Shown here piece after piece: positions 21,840-36,582 of a DNA stretch of 64,000 nucleotides. The translations under genes and the position numbers were made by a program. Position 1 is the first letter of the stretch. Every line of letters begins with the position of its first letter. The notes under the pieces are model-generated. The model ran no database searches and was not told where the DNA came from. It saw nothing but the letters and a program-made list of their open reading frames with translations. The stretch comes from Nematostella vectensis (lineage: Eukaryota; Cnidaria; Anthozoa; Actiniaria; Edwardsiidae). The stretch is taken from assembly GCF_932526225.1 (NCBI RefSeq), contig NC_064048.1, positions 12,967,665 through 13,031,664 on the forward strand, written 5' to 3'.

Positions 21840-24021
21840 GAAGGGAATTGTAATGAAAATTACTTTTAATACTATTGGTATCGTAAACTATCCCAAGCAA
21901 AGTCACCATCGGACTGGAGGTTACATTCGGGAAAAGCTTCAGGGTTACATTCGGGAATTTGTTTTACGAGTGTAACCTCCAAAAGGTTACAATCGATAAT
22001 TTGTTTTCCGAATGTAAATTCCAAAAAGTAACATTAGGAAAAATAAAACAGTATACTCGGAAAAAAAGGTATATCAATCTATCGAGCGCTATGCTCTATG
22101 TTAGAATCTACTTAATCAAGTTATCCAAGGAATCTAGTTAGTTCTTGTGTGCATAAAATATGTACAGGATCCTGAACAAAGCATGAGCACATCAAAGATG
22201 CTGAGAGTACATAAAAATGTCCCTATACCTTCTTTTTATGTCATGACACAACAAGAACAGTATAATTAAGTATCGATATTTTAAAAAATAATAATAAAAA
22301 AAAAAAAGGCTATCAGCAGGAATCGAACCCGGGTAGCTGCGTTAGTAGTTAAGTGCCCGCAACGAAAGACTAACGTGGCATTGCTGAAGGGAATTGTAAT
22401 GAAAATTACTTTTAATACTATTGGTATCGTAAACTATCCCAAGCAAAGTCACCATCGGACTGGAGGTTACATTCGGGAAAAGCTTCAGGGTTACATTCGG
22501 GAATTTGTTTTACGAGTGTAACCTCCAAAAGGTTACAATCGATAATTTTGTTTACGAATGTAAATTCCAAAAAGTAACATTAGGAAAAATAAAACAGTAT
22601 ACTCGGATAAAAAGGTATATCAATCTATCGAGCGCTATGCTCTATGTTAGAATCTACTTAATCAAGTTATCCAAGGAATCTAGTTAGTTCTTGTGTGCAT
22701 AAAATATGTACAGGATCCTGAACAAAGCATGAGCACATCAAAGATGCTAAGAGTACATAAAAATGTCCCTATACCTTCTTTTTATGTCATGACACACCAA
22801 GAACAGTATAATTAAGTATCGATATTTAAAAAAAAAATAAAGAAAAAAAAATAGGCTGTCAGCGGGAATCGAACCCGGGTCGCTGCGTTAGTAGTCAAGT
22901 GCCCGCAACGAAAGACTAACGTGGCATTGCTGAAGGGAATTGTAATGAAAATTACTTTTAATACTATTGGTATCGTAAACTATCCCAAGCAAAGTCACCA
23001 TCGGACTGGAGGTTACATTCGGGAAAAGCTTCAGGGTTACATTCGGGAATTTGTTTTACGAGTGTAACCTCCAAAAGGTTACAATCGATAATTTGTTTTC
23101 CGAATGTAAATTCCAAAAAGTAACATTAGGAAAAATAAAACAGTATACTCGGAAAAAAAGGTATATCAATCTATCGAGCGCTATGCTCTATGTTAGAATC
23201 TACTTAATCAAGTTATCCAAGGAATCTAGTTAGTTTTTGTGTGCATAAAATATGTACAGGATCCTGAACAAAGCATGAGCACATCAAAGATGCTGAGAGT
23301 ACATAAAAATCTCCCTATACCTTCTTTTTATGTCATGACACAACAAGAACAGTATAATTAAGTATCGATATTTTAAAAAATAATAATAAAAAAAAAAGGC
23401 TATCAGCGGGAATCGAACCCGGGTAGCTGCGTTAGTAGTTAAGTGCCTGCAACGAAAGACTAACGTGGCATTGCTGAAGGGAATTGTAATGAAAATTACT
23501 TTTAATACTATTGGTATCGTAAACTATCCCAAGCAAAGTCACCATCGGACTGGAGGTTACATTCGGGAAAAGCTTCAGGGTTACATTCGGGAATTTGTTT
23601 TACGAGTGTAACCTCCAAAAGGTTACAATCGATAATTTTTTTTACGAATGTAAATTCCAAAAAGTAACATTAGGAAAAATAAAACAGTATATTTGGATAA
23701 AAAGGTATATCAATCTATCGAGCGCTATGCTCTATGTTAGAATCTACTTAATCAAGTTATCCAAGGAATCTAGTTAGTTCTTGTGTGCATAAAATATGTA
23801 CAGGATCCTGAACAAAGCATGAGCACATCAAAGATGCTAAGAGTACATAAAAATGTCCCTATACCTTCTTTTTATGTCATGACACACCAAGAACAGTATA
23901 ATTAAGTATCGATATTTAAAAAAAAAATAAAGAAAAAAAAATAGGCTGTCAGCGGGAATCGAACCCGGGTCGCTGCGTTAGTAGTCAAGTGCCCGCAACG
24001 AAAGACTAACGTGGCATTGCT
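21840..24021. repeat. two-monomer tandem duplication (~1,091 bp offset)
   Basis: Monomer starts 21840, 22386, 22932 and 23476. Monomers 22386 and 23476 share the private change GATGCTAAGAGTAC, GGATAAAAAGG and CCAAGGAATC in place of the usual AAGTAATATAG, and both are preceded by a tail with ACAACAAG and AATAATAATA. This marks a recent dimer duplication. Small later changes (TTTTGTTTACG at 22548, TATATTTGG at 23687) distinguish the copies. Confidence 0.8.
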
Positions 24022-26752
24022 GAAGGGAATTGTAATGAAAATTACTTTTAATACTATTGGTATCGTAAACTATCCCAAGCAAAGTCACCATCGGACTGGA
24101 GGTTACATTCGGGAAAAGCTTCAGGGTTACAGTCGGGAATTTGTTTTACGAGTGTAACCTCCAAAAGGTTACAATCGATAATTTGTTTTCCGAATGTAAA
24201 TTCCAAAAAGTAACCTTAGGAAAAATAAAACAGTATACTCGGAAAAAAAGGTATATCAATCTATCGAGCGCTATGCTCTATGTTAGAATCTACTTAATCA
24301 AGTAATCCAAGGAATCTAGTTAGTTCTTGTGTGCATAAAATATGTACAGGATCCTGAACAAGGCATGAGCACATCAAAGATGCTGAGAGTACATCAAAAT
24401 GTCCCTATACCTTCTTTTTATGTCATGACACACCAAGAACAGTATAATTAAGTATCGATATTAAAAAAAAAAATAAAGAATAAAAAATAGGTTATCCGCG
24501 GGAATCGAACCCGTGTCGCTGCGGTAGTAGTTAAGTGCCCGCAACGAAAGACTAACGTGGTATTGCTGAAGGGAATTGTAATGAAAATTACTTTTAATAC
24601 TATTGGTATCGTAAACTATCCCAAGCAAAGTCACCATCGGACTGGAGGTTACATTCAGGAAAAGCTTCAGGGTTACATTCGGGAATTTGTTTTATGAGTG
24701 TAACCTCCAAAAGGTTACAATCGATAATTTTTTTTCCGAACGTAAATTCCAAAAAGTAACATTAGGAAAAATAAAACAGTATACTCGGAAAAAAAGGTAT
24801 ATCAATCTATCGAGCGCTATGCTCTATGTTAGAATCTACTTAATCAAGTTATCCAAGGAATCTAGTTAGTTCTTGTGTGCATAAAATATGTACAGGATCC
24901 TGAACAAAGCATGAGCACATCAAAGATGCTGAGAGTACATCAAAATGTCCCTATACCTTCTTTTTATGTCATGACACACCAAGAACAGTATAATTAAGTA
25001 TCGATATTAAAAAAAAAAAATAAAGAAAAAAAAATAGGCTATCCGCGGGAATCGAACCCGGGTCGCTGCGGTAGTAGTTAAGTGCCCGCAACGAAAGACT
25101 AACGTGGCATTGCTGAAGGGAATTGTAATGAAAATTACTTTTAATACTATTGGTATCGTAAACTATCCCAAGCAAAGTCACCATCGGACTGGAGGTTACA
25201 TTCGGGAAAAGCTTCAGGGTTACATTCGGGAATTTGTTTTATGAGTGTAACCTCCAAAAGGTTACAATCGATAATTTTTTTTCCGAACGTAAATTCCAAA
25301 AAGTAACATTAGGAAAAATAAAACAGTATACTCGGAAAAAAAGGTATATCAATCTATCGAGCGCTATGCTCTATGTTAGAATCTACTTAATCAAGTTATC
25401 CAAGGAATCTAGTTAGTTCTTGTGTGCATAAAATATGTACAGGATCCTGAACAAAGCATGAGCACATCAAAGATGCTGAGAGTACATAAAAATGTCCCTA
25501 TACCTTCTTTTTATGTCATGACACACCAAGAACAGTATAATTAAGTATCGATATTTAAAAAAAAATAAAGAAAAAAAAATAGGCTATCCGCGGGAATCGA
25601 ACCCGGGTCGCTGCGGTAGTAGTTAAGTGCCCGCAACGAAAGACTAACGTGGCATTGCTGAAGGGAATTGTAATGAAAATTACTTTTAATACTATTGGTA
25701 TCGTAAACTATCCCAAGCAAAGTCACCATCGGACTGGAGGTTACATTCGGGAAAAGCTTCAGGGTTACATTCGGGAATTTGTTTTATGAGTGTAACCTCC
25801 AAAAGGTTACAATCGATAATTTTTTTTCCGAACGTAAATTCCAAAAAGTAACATTAGGAAAAATAAAACAGTATACTCGGAAAAAAAGGTATATCAATCT
25901 ATCGAGCGCTATGCTCTATGTTAGAATCTACTTAATCAAGTTATCCAAGGAATCTAGTTAGTTCTTGTGTGCATAAAATATGTACAGGATCCTGAACAAA
26001 GCATGAGCACATCAAAGATGCTGAGAGTACATAAAAATGTCCCTATACCTTCTTTTTATGTCATGACACACCAAGAACAGTATAATTAAGTATCGATATT
26101 TAAAAAAAAAATAAAGAAAAAAAAAATAGGCTGTCAGCGGGAATCGAACCCGGGTCGCTGCGTTAGTAGTCAAGTGCCCGCAACGAAAGACTAACGTGGC
26201 ATTGCTGAAGGGAATTGTAATGAAAATTACTTTTAATACTATTGGTATCGTAAACTATCCCAAGCAAAGTCACCATCGGACTGGAGGTTACATTCGGGAA
26301 AAGCTTCAGGGTTACATTCGGGAATTTGTTTTACGAGTGTAACCTCCAAAAGGTTACAATCGATAATTTGTTTTCCGAATGTAAATTCCAAAAAGTAACA
26401 TTAGGAAAAATAAAACAGTATACTCGGAAAAAAAGGTATATCAATCTATCGAGCGCTATGCTCTATGTTAGAATCTACTTAATCAAGTTATCCAAGGAAT
26501 CTAGTTAGTTCTTGTGTGCATAAAATATGTACAGGATCCTGAACAAAGCATGAGCACATCAAAGATGCTGAGAGTACATAAAAATGTCCCTATACCTTCT
26601 TTTTATGTCATGACACACCAAGAACAGTATAATTAAGTATCGATATTTAAAAAAAAAATAAAGAAAAAAAAAAAGGCTATCCGCGGGAATCGAACCCGGG
26701 TCGCTGCGGTAGTAGTTAAGTGCCCTCAACGAAAGACTAACGTGGCATTGCT
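24022..26752. repeat. main body, monomers 45-49
   Basis: Monomer starts 24022, 24568, 25115, 25660 and 26207. Monomer 24022 carries AAGTAATCCAAGG and is followed by GTGGTATTG at 24558, a combination found again at 30577-31123 twelve monomers away. The tRNA-like end near 24510 reads GAACCCGTGTCG. The remaining monomers are of the CCGAACG or TTGTTTTCCGAATG types. Confidence 0.88.
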
Positions 26753-29700
26753 GAAGGGAATTGTAATGAAAATTACTTTTAATACTATTGGTATCGTAAA
26801 CTATCCCAAGCAAAGTCACCATCGGACTGGAGGTTACATTCGGGAAAAGCTTCAGGGTTACATTCGGGAATTTGTTTTATGAGTGTAACCTCCAAAAGGT
26901 TACAATCGATAATTTTTTTTCCGAACGTAAATTCCAAAAAGTAACATTAGGAAAAATAAAACAGTATACTCGGAAAAAAAGGTATATCAATCTATCGAGC
27001 GCTATGCTCTATGTTAGAATCTACTTAATCAAGTTATCCAAGGAATCTAGTTAGTTCTTGTGTGCATAAAATATGTACAGGATCCTGAACAAAGCATGAG
27101 CACATCAAAGATGCTGAGAGTACATAAAAATGTCCCTATACCTTCTTTTTATGTCATGACACACCAAGAACAGTATAATTAAGTATCGATATTTAAAAAA
27201 AAATAAAGAAAAAAAAATAGGCTATCCGCGGGAATCGAACCCGGGTCGCTGCGGTAGTAGTTAAGTGCCCGCAACGAAAGACTAACGTGGCATTGCTGAA
27301 GGGAATTGTAATGAAAATTACTTTTAATACTATTGGTATCGTAAACTATCCCAAGCAAAGTCACCATCGGACTGGAGGTTACATTCGGGAAAAGCTTCAG
27401 GGTTACATTCGGGAATTTGTTTTATGAGTGTAACCTCCAAAAGGTTACAATCGATAATTTTTTTTCCGAATGTAAATTCCAAAAAGTAACATTAGGAAAA
27501 ATAAAACAGTATACTCGGAAAAAAAGGTATATCAATCTATCGAGCGCTATGCTCTATGTTAGAATCTACTTAATCAAGTTATCCAAGGAATCTAGTTAGT
27601 TCTTGTGTGCATAAAATATGTACAGGATCCTGAACAAAGCATGAGCACATCAAAGATGCTGAGAGTACATAAAAATGTCCCTATACCTTCTTTTTATGTC
27701 ATGACACACCAAGAACAGTATAATTAAGTATCGATATTTAAAAAAAAATAAAGAAAAAAAAATAGGCTATCCGCGGGAATCGAACCCGGGTCGCTGCGGT
27801 AGTAGTTAAGTGCCCGCAACGAAAGACTAACGTGGCATTGCTGAAGGGAATTGTAATGAAAATTACTTTTAATACTATTGGTATCGTAAACTATCCCAAG
27901 CAAAGTCACCATCGGACTGGAGGTTACATTCGGGAAAAGCTTCAGGGTTACATTCGGGAATTTGTTTTATGAGTGTAACCTCCAAAAGGTTACAATCGAT
28001 AATTTTTTTTCCGAACGTAAATTCCAAAAAGTAACATTAGGAAAAATAAAACAGTATACTCGGAAAAAAAGGTATATCAATCTATCGAGCGCTATGCTCT
28101 ATGTTAGAATCTACTTAATCAAGTTATCCAAGGAATCTAGTTAGTTCTTGTGTGCATAAAATATGTACAGGATCCTGAACAAAGCATGAGCACATCAAAG
28201 ATGCTGGGAGTACATAAAAATGTCCCTATACCTTCTTTTTATGTCATGACACAACAAGAACAGTATAATTAAGTATCGATATTTTAAAAAATAATAATAA
28301 AAAAAAAGAAAATAGGCTATCAGCGGGAATCGAACCCGGGTAGCTGCGTTAGTAGTTAAGTGCCCGCAACGAAAGACTAACGTGGCATTGCTGAAGGGAA
28401 TTGTAATGAAAATTACTTTTAATACTATTGGTATCGTAAACTATCCCAAGCAAAGTCACCATCGGACTGGAGGTTACATTCGGGAAAAGCTTCAGGGTTA
28501 CATTCGGGAATTTGTTTTACGAGTGTAACCTCCAAAAGGTTACAATCGATAATTTTTTTTACGAATGTAAATTCCAAAAAGTAACATTAGGAAAAATAAA
28601 ACAGTATACTCGGATAAAAAGGTGTATCAATCTATCGAGCGCTATGCTCTATGTTAGAATCTACTTAATCAAGTTATCCAAGTAATATAGTTAGTTCTTG
28701 TGTGCATAAAATATGTACAGGATCCTGAACAAAGCATGAGCACATCAAAGATGCTGAGAGTACATCAAAATGTCCCTATACCTTCTTTTTATGTCATGAC
28801 ACACCAAGAACAGTATAATTAAAAATCGAAATTAAAAAAAAAATAAAGAAAAAAAAAATAGGCTATCCGCGGAAATCGAACACGGGTCGCTGCGGTAGCA
28901 GTTAAGTGCCCGCAACGAAAGACTAACGTGGCATTGCTGAAGGGAATTGTAATGAAAATTACTTTTAATACTATTGGTATCGTAAACTATCCCAAGCAAA
29001 GTCACCATCGGACTGGAAGTTACATTCGGGAAAAGCTTCAGGGTTACATTCGGGAATTTGTTTTACGAGTGTAACCTCCAAAAGGTTACAATCGATAATC
29101 TTTTTTCCGAATGTAAATTCCAAAAAGTAACATTAGGAAAAATAAAACAGTATACTCGGAAAAAAAGGTATATCAATCTATCGAGCGCTATGCTCTATGT
29201 TACAATCTACTTAATCAAGTTATCCAAGGAATCTAGTTAGTTCTTGTGTGCATAAAATATGTACAGGATCCTGAACAAAGCATGAGCACATCAAAGATGC
29301 TGAGAGTACATAAAAATGTCCCTATACCTTCTTTTTATGTCATGACACAACAAGAACAGTATAAGTAAGTATCGATATTTAAAAAAAAAATAAAGAAAAA
29401 AAAATAGGCTATCAGCGGGAATCGAACCCGGGTCGCTGCGCTAGTAGTCAAATGCCCGCAACGAAAGACTAACGTGGCATTGCTGAAAGGAATTGTAATA
29501 AAAATTACTTTTAATACTATTGGTATCGTAAACTATCCCAAGCAAAGTCACCATCGGACTGGAGGTTACAATCGGGAAAAGCTTCAGGGTTACATTCGGG
29601 AATCTGTTTTACGAGTGTAACCTCCAAAAGGTTACAATCGATAATTTGTTTTCCGAATGTAAATTCCAAAAAGTAACATTAGGAAAAATAAAACAGTATA

Positions 29701-31668
29701 CTCGGAAAAAAAGGTATATCAATCTATCGAGCGCTATGCTCTATGTTAGAATCTACTTAATCAAGTTATCCAAGTAATATAGTTAGTTCTTGTGTGCATA
29801 AAATATGTACAGGATCCTGAACAAAGCATGAGCACATCAAAGATGCTGAGAGTACATCAAAATGTCCCTATACCTTCTTTTTATGTCATGACACACCAAG
29901 AACAGTATAATTAAAAATCGAAATTAAAAAAAAAAATAAAGAAAAAAAAATAGGCTATCCGCGGGAATCAAACCCGGGTAGCTGCGTTAGTAGTTAAGTG
30001 CCCGCAACGAAAGACTAACGTGGCATTGCTGAAGGGAATTGTAATGAAAATTACTTTTAATACTATTGGTATCGTAAACTATCCCAAGCAAAGTCACCAT
30101 CGGACTGGAGGTTACATTCGGGAAAAGCTTCAGGGTTACATTCGGGAATTTGTTTTACGAGTGTAACCTCCAAAAGGTTACAATCGATAATTTTTTTTAC
30201 GAATGTAAATTCCAAAAAGTAACATTAGGAAAAATAAAACAGTATACTCGGAGAAAAAGGTATATCAATCTATCGAGCGCTATGCTCTATGTTAGAATCT
30301 ACTTAATCAAGTTATCCAAGTAATATAGTTAGTTCTTGTGTGCATAAAATATGTACAGGATCCTGAACAAAGCATGAGCACATCAAAGATGCTGAGAGTA
30401 CATCAAAATGTCCCTATACCTTCTTTTTATGTCATGACACACCAAGAACAGTATAATTAAAAATCGAAATTAAAAAAAAAATAAAGAAAAAAAAAATAGG
30501 CTATCCGCGGGAATCGAACCCGGGTCGCTGCGGTAGTAGTTAAGTGCCCGCAACGAAAGACTAACGTGGCATTGCTGAAGGGAATTGTAATGAAAATTAC
30601 TTTTAATACTATTGGTATCGTAAACTATCCCAAGCAAAGTCACCATCGGACTGGAGGTTACATTCGGGAAAAGCTTCAGGGTTACATTCGGGAATTTGTT
30701 TTACGAGTGTAACCTCAAAAAGGTTACAATCGATAATTTGTTTTCCGAATGTAAATTCCAAAAAGTAACATTAGGAAAAATAAAACAGTATACTCGGAAA
30801 AAAAGGTATATCAATCTACCGAGCGCTATGCTCTATGTTAGAATCTACTTAATCAAGTAATCCAAGGAATCTAGTTAGTTCTTGTGTGCATAAAATATGT
30901 ACAGGATCCTGAACAAAGCATGAGCACATCAAAGATGCTGAGAGTACATCAAAATGTCCCTATACCTTCTTTTTATGTCATGACACACCAAGAACAGTAT
31001 AATTAAGTATCGATATTAAAAAAAAAAATAAAGAAAAAAAAATAGGCTATCCGCGGGAATCGAACCCGGGTCGCTGCGGTAGTAGTTAAGTGCCCGCAAC
31101 GAAAGACTAACGTGGTATTGGTGAAGGGAATTGTAATGAAAATTACTTTTAATACTATTGGTATCGTAAACTATCCCAAGCAAAGTCACCATCGGACTGG
31201 AGGTTACATTCGGGAAAAGCTTCAGGGTTACATTCGGGAATTTGTTTTATGAGTGTAACCTCCAAAAGGTTACAATCGATAATTTTTTTTCCGAACGTAA
31301 ATTCCAAAAAGTAACATTAGGAAAAATAAAACAGTATACTCGGAAAAAAAGGTATATCAATCTATCGAGCGCTATGCTCTATGTTAGAATCTACTTAATC
31401 AAGTTATCCAAGGAATCTAGTTAGTTCTTGTGTGCATAAAATATGTACAGGATCCTGAACAAAGCATGAGCACATCAAAGATGCTGAGAGTACATCAAAA
31501 TGTCCCTATACCTTCTTTTTATGTCATGACACACCAAGAACAGTATAATTAAGTATCGATATTAAAAAAAAAAATAAAGAAAAAAAAAAAGGCTATCCGC
31601 GGGAATCGAACCCGGGTCGCTGCGGTAGTAGTTAAGTGCCCTCAACGAAAGACTAACGTGGCATTGCT
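26753..31668. repeat. nine-monomer higher-order unit, copy 1 (~4.9 kb)
   Basis: Monomer starts 26753, 27298, 27843, 28393, 28939, 29485, 30031, 30577 and 31123. It opens after the rare tRNA-like variant TGCCCTCAACG (near 26722), which recurs near 31640 at 4,916 bp. Other shared private marks are GATGCTGGGAG (28200 and 33661), GGAAATCGAACACGGG (near 28871 and 34331) and GTTACAATCTACTT (near 29200 and 34659). The order of subfamilies from 28393 to 30031 repeats at 33853-35489. Homology weakens after 30031. Confidence 0.85.
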
Positions 31669-34600
31669 GAAGGGAATTGTAATGAAAATTACTTTTAATA
31701 CTATTGGTATCGTAAACTATCCCAAGCAAAGTCACCATCGGACTGGAGGTTACATTCGGGAAAAGCTTCAGGGTTACATTCGGGAATTTGTTTTATGAGT
31801 GTAACCTCCAAAAGGTTACAATCGATAATTTTTTTTCCGAACGTAAATTCCAAAAAGTAACATTAGGAAAAATAAAACAGTATACTCGGAAAAAAAGGTA
31901 TATCAATCTATCGAGCGCTATGCTCTATGTTAGAATCTACTTAATCAAGTTATCCAAGGAATCTAGTTAGTTCTTGTGTGCATAAAATATGTACAGGATC
32001 CTGAACAAAGCATGAGCACATCAAAGATGCTGAGAGTACATAAAAATGTCCCTATACCTTCTTTTTATGTCATGACACACCAAGAACAGTATAATTAAGT
32101 ATCGATATTTAAAAAAAAATAAAGAAAAAAAAATAGGCTATCCGCGGGAATCGAACCCGGGTCGCTGCGGTAGTAGTTAAGTGCCTGCAACGAAAGACTA
32201 ACGTGGCATTGCTGAAGGGAATTGTAATGAAAATTACTTTTAATACTATTGGTATCGTAAACTATCCCAAGCAAAGTCACCATCGGACTGGAGGTTACAT
32301 TCGGGAAAAGCTTCAGGGTTACATTCGGGAATTTGTTTTATGAGTGTAACCTCCAAAAGGTTACAATCGATAATTTTTTTTCCGAACGTAAATTCCAAAA
32401 AGTAACATTAGGAAAAATAAAACAGTATACTCGGAAAAAAAGGTATATCAATCTATCGAGCGCTATGCTCTATGTTAGAATCTACTTAATCAAGTTATCC
32501 AAGGAATCTAGTTAGTTCTTGTGTGCATAAAATATGTACAGGATCCTGAACAAAGCATGAGCACATCAAAGATGCTGAGAGTACATAAAAATGTCCCTAT
32601 ACCTTCTTTTTATGTCATGACACACCAAGAACAGTATAATTAAGTATCGATATTTAAAAAAAAATAAAGAAAAAAAAATAGGCTATCCGCGGGAATCGAA
32701 CCCGGGTCGCTGCGGTAGTAGTTAAGTGCCCGCAACGAAAGACTAACGTGGCATTGCTGAAGGGAATTGTAATGAAAATTACTTTTAATACTATTGGTAT
32801 CGTAAACTATCCCAAGCAAAGTCACCATCGGACCGGAGGTTACATTCGGGAAAAGCTTCAGGGTTACATTCGGGAATTTGTTTTATGAGTGTAACCTCCA
32901 AAAGGTTACAATCGATAATTTTTTTTCCGAACGTAAATTCCAAAAAGTAACATTAGGAAAAATAAAACAGTATACTCGGAAAAAAAGGTATATCAATCTA
33001 TCGAGCGCTATGCTCTATGTTAGAATCTACTTAATCAAGTTATCCAAGGAATCTAGTTAGTTCTTGTGTGCATAAAATATGTACAGGATCCTGAACAAAG
33101 CATGAGCACATCAAAGATGCTGAGAGTACATAAAAATGTCCCTATACCTTCTTTTTATGTCATGACACACCAAGAACAGTATAATTAAGTATCGATATTT
33201 AAAAAAAAATAAAGAAAAAAAAATAGGCTATCCGCGGGAATCGAACCCGGGTCGCTGCGGTAGTAGTTAAGTGCCCGCAACGAAAGACTAACGTGGCATT
33301 GCTGAAGGGAATTGTAATGAAAATTACTTTTAATACTATTGGTATCGTAAACTATCCCAAGCAAAGTCACCATCGGACCGGAGGTTACATTCGGGAAAAG
33401 CTTCAGGGTTACATTCGGGAATTTGTTTTATGAGTGTAACCTCCAAAAGGTTACAATCGATAATTTTTTTTCCGAACGTAAATTCCAAAAAGTAACATTA
33501 GGAAAAATAAAACAGTATACTCGGAAAAAAAGGTATATCAATCTATCGAGCGCTATGCTCTATGTTAGAATCTACTTAATCAAGTTATCCAAGGAATCTA
33601 GTTAGTTCTTGTGTGCATAAAATATGTACAGGATCCTGAACAAAGCATGAGCACATCAAAGATGCTGGGAGTACATAAAAATGTCCCTATACCTTCTTTT
33701 TATGTCATGACACAACAAGAACAGTATAATTAAGTATCGATATTTTAAAAAATAATAATAAAAAAAAGAAAATAGGCTATCAGCGTGAATCGAACCCGGG
33801 TAGCTGCGTTAGTAGTTAAGTGCCCGCAACGAAAGACTAACGTGGCATTGCTGAAGGGAATTGTAATGAAAATTACTTTTAATACTATTGGTATCGTAAA
33901 CTATCCCAAGCAAAGTCACCATCGGACTGGAGGTTACATTCGGGAAAAACTTCAGGGTTACATTCGGGAATTTGTTTTACGAGTGTAACCTCCAAAAGGT
34001 TACAATCGATAATTTTTTTTACGAATGTAAATTCCAAAAAGTAACATTAGGAAAAATAAAACAGTATACTCGGATAAAAAGGTGTATCAATCTATCGAGC
34101 GCTATGCTCTATGTTAGAATCTACTTAATCAAGTTATCCAAGTAATATAGTTAGTTCTTGTGTGCATAAAATATGTACAGGATCCTGAACAAAGCATGAG
34201 CACATCAAAGATGCTGAGAGTACATCAAAATGTCCCTATACCTTCTTTTTATGTCATGACACACCAAGAACAGTATAATTAAAAATCGAAATTAAAAAAA
34301 AAATAAAGAAAAAAAAATAGGCTATCCGCGGAAATCGAACACGGGTCGCTGCGGTAGTAGTTAAGTGCCCGCAACGAAAGACTAACGTGGCATTGCTGAA
34401 GGGAATTGTAATGAAAATTACTTTTAATACTATTGGTATCGTAAACTATCCCAAGCAAAGTCACCATCGGACTGGAGGTTACATTCGGGAAAAGCTTCAG
34501 GGTTACATTCGGGAATTTGTTTTACGAGTGTAACCTCCAAAAGGTTACAATCGATAATCTTTTTTCCGAATGTAAATTCCAAAAAGTAACATTAGGAAAA

Positions 34601-36582
34601 ATAAAACAGTATACTCGGAAAAAAAGGTATATCAATCTATCGAGCGCTATGCTCTATGTTACAATCTACTTAATCAAGTTATCCAAGGAATCTAGTTAGT
34701 TCTTGTGTGCATAAAATATGTACAGGATCCTGAACAAAGCATGAGCACATCAAAGATGCTGAGAGTACATAAAAATGTCCCTATACCTTCTTTTTATGTC
34801 ATGACACAACAAGAACAGTATAAGTAAGTATCGATATTTAAAAAAAAAATAAAGAAAAAAAAATAGGCTATCAGCGGGAATCGAACCCGGGTCGTTGCGC
34901 TAGTAGTCAAATGCCCGCAACGAAAGACTAACGTGGCATTGCTGAAAGGAATTGTAATAAAAATTACTTTTAATACTATTGGTATCGTAAACTATCCCAA
35001 GCAAAGTCACCATCGGACTGGAGGTTACAATCGGGAAAAGCTTCAGGGTTACATTCGGGAATTTGTTTTACGAGTGTAACCTCCAAAAGGTTACAATCGA
35101 TAATTTGTTTTCCGAATGTAAATTCCAAAAAGTAACATTAGGAAAAATAAAACAGTATACTCGGAAAAAAAGGTATATCAATCTATCGAGCGCTATGCTC
35201 TATGTTAGAATCTACTTAATCAAGTTATCCAAGTAATATAGTTAGTTCTTGTGTGCATAAAATATGTACAGGATCCTGAACAAAGCATGAGCACATCAAA
35301 GATGCTGAGAGTACATCAAAATGTCCCTATACCTTCTTTTTATGTCATGACACACCAAGAACAGTATAATTAAAAATCGAAATTAAAAAAAAAAATAAAG
35401 AAAAAAAATAGGCTATCCGCGGGAATCAAACCCGGGTAGCTGCGTTAGTAGTTAAGTGCCCGCAACGAAAGACTAACGTGGCATTGCTGAAGGGAATTGT
35501 AATGAAAATTACTTTTAATACTATTGGTATCGTAAACTATCCCAAGCAAAGTCACCATCGGACTGGAGGTTACATTCGGGAAAAGCTTCAGGGTTACATT
35601 CGGGAATTTGTTTTACGAGTGTAACCTCCAAAAGGTTACAATCGATAATTTGTTTTCCGAATGTAAATTCCAAAAAGTAACATTAGGAAAAATAAAACAG
35701 TATACTCGGAAAAAAAGGTATATCAATCTATCGAGCGCTATGCTCTATGTTAGAATCTACTTAATAAAGTTATCCAAGTAATATAGTTAGTTCTTGTGTG
35801 CATAAAATATGTACAGGATCCTGAACAAAGCATGGGCACATCAAAGATGCTGAGAGTACATCAAAATGTCCCTATACCTTCTTTTTATGTCATGACACAC
35901 CAAGAACAGTATAATTAAAAATCGAAATTAAAAAAAAAATAAAGAAAAAAAAAATAGGCTATCCGCGGGAATCGAACCCGGGTCGCTGCGGTAGTAGTTA
36001 AGTGCCCGCAACGAAAGACTAACGTGGCATTGCTGAAGGGAATTGTAATGAAAATTACTTTTAATACTATTGGTATCGTAAACTATCCCAAGCAAAGTCA
36101 CCATCGGACTGGAGGTTACTTTCGGGAAAAGCTTCAGGGTTACATTCGGGAATTTGTTTTACGAGTGTAACCTCCAAAAGGTTACAATCGATAATCTTTT
36201 TTCCGAATGTAAATTCCAAAAAGTAACATTAGGAAAAATAAAACAGTATACTCGGAAAAAAAGGTATATCAATCTATCGAGCGCTATGCTCTATGTTAGA
36301 ATCTACTTAATCAAGTTATCCAAGGAATCTAGTTAGTTCTTGTGTGCATAAAATATGTACAGGATCCTGAACAAAGCATGAGCACATCAAAGATGCTGAG
36401 AGTACATAAAAATGTCCCTATACCTTCTTTTTATGTCATGACACACCAAGAACAGTATAATTAAGTATCGATATTAAAAAAAAAAATAAAGAAAAAAAAA
36501 AAAAGGCTGTCAGCGGGAATCGAACCCGGGTCGCTGCGTTAGTAGTCAAGTGCCCGCAACGAAAGACTAACGTGGCATTGCT
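31669..36582. repeat. higher-order unit, copy 2, with one extra monomer inside
   Basis: Monomer starts 31669, 32214, 32759, 33304, 33853, 34398, 34944, 35489 and 36035. It matches copy 1, but the single copy-1 monomer 27843 corresponds to two monomers here, 32759 and 33304, which share the private GGACCGGAGG. Only 33304 carries GATGCTGGGAG. The shared order is otherwise 31669/26753, 32214/27298, 33853/28393, 34398/28939, 34944/29485. Monomer 36035 is unlike 30577, so the end of the homology is near 35.6 kb. Confidence 0.82.
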
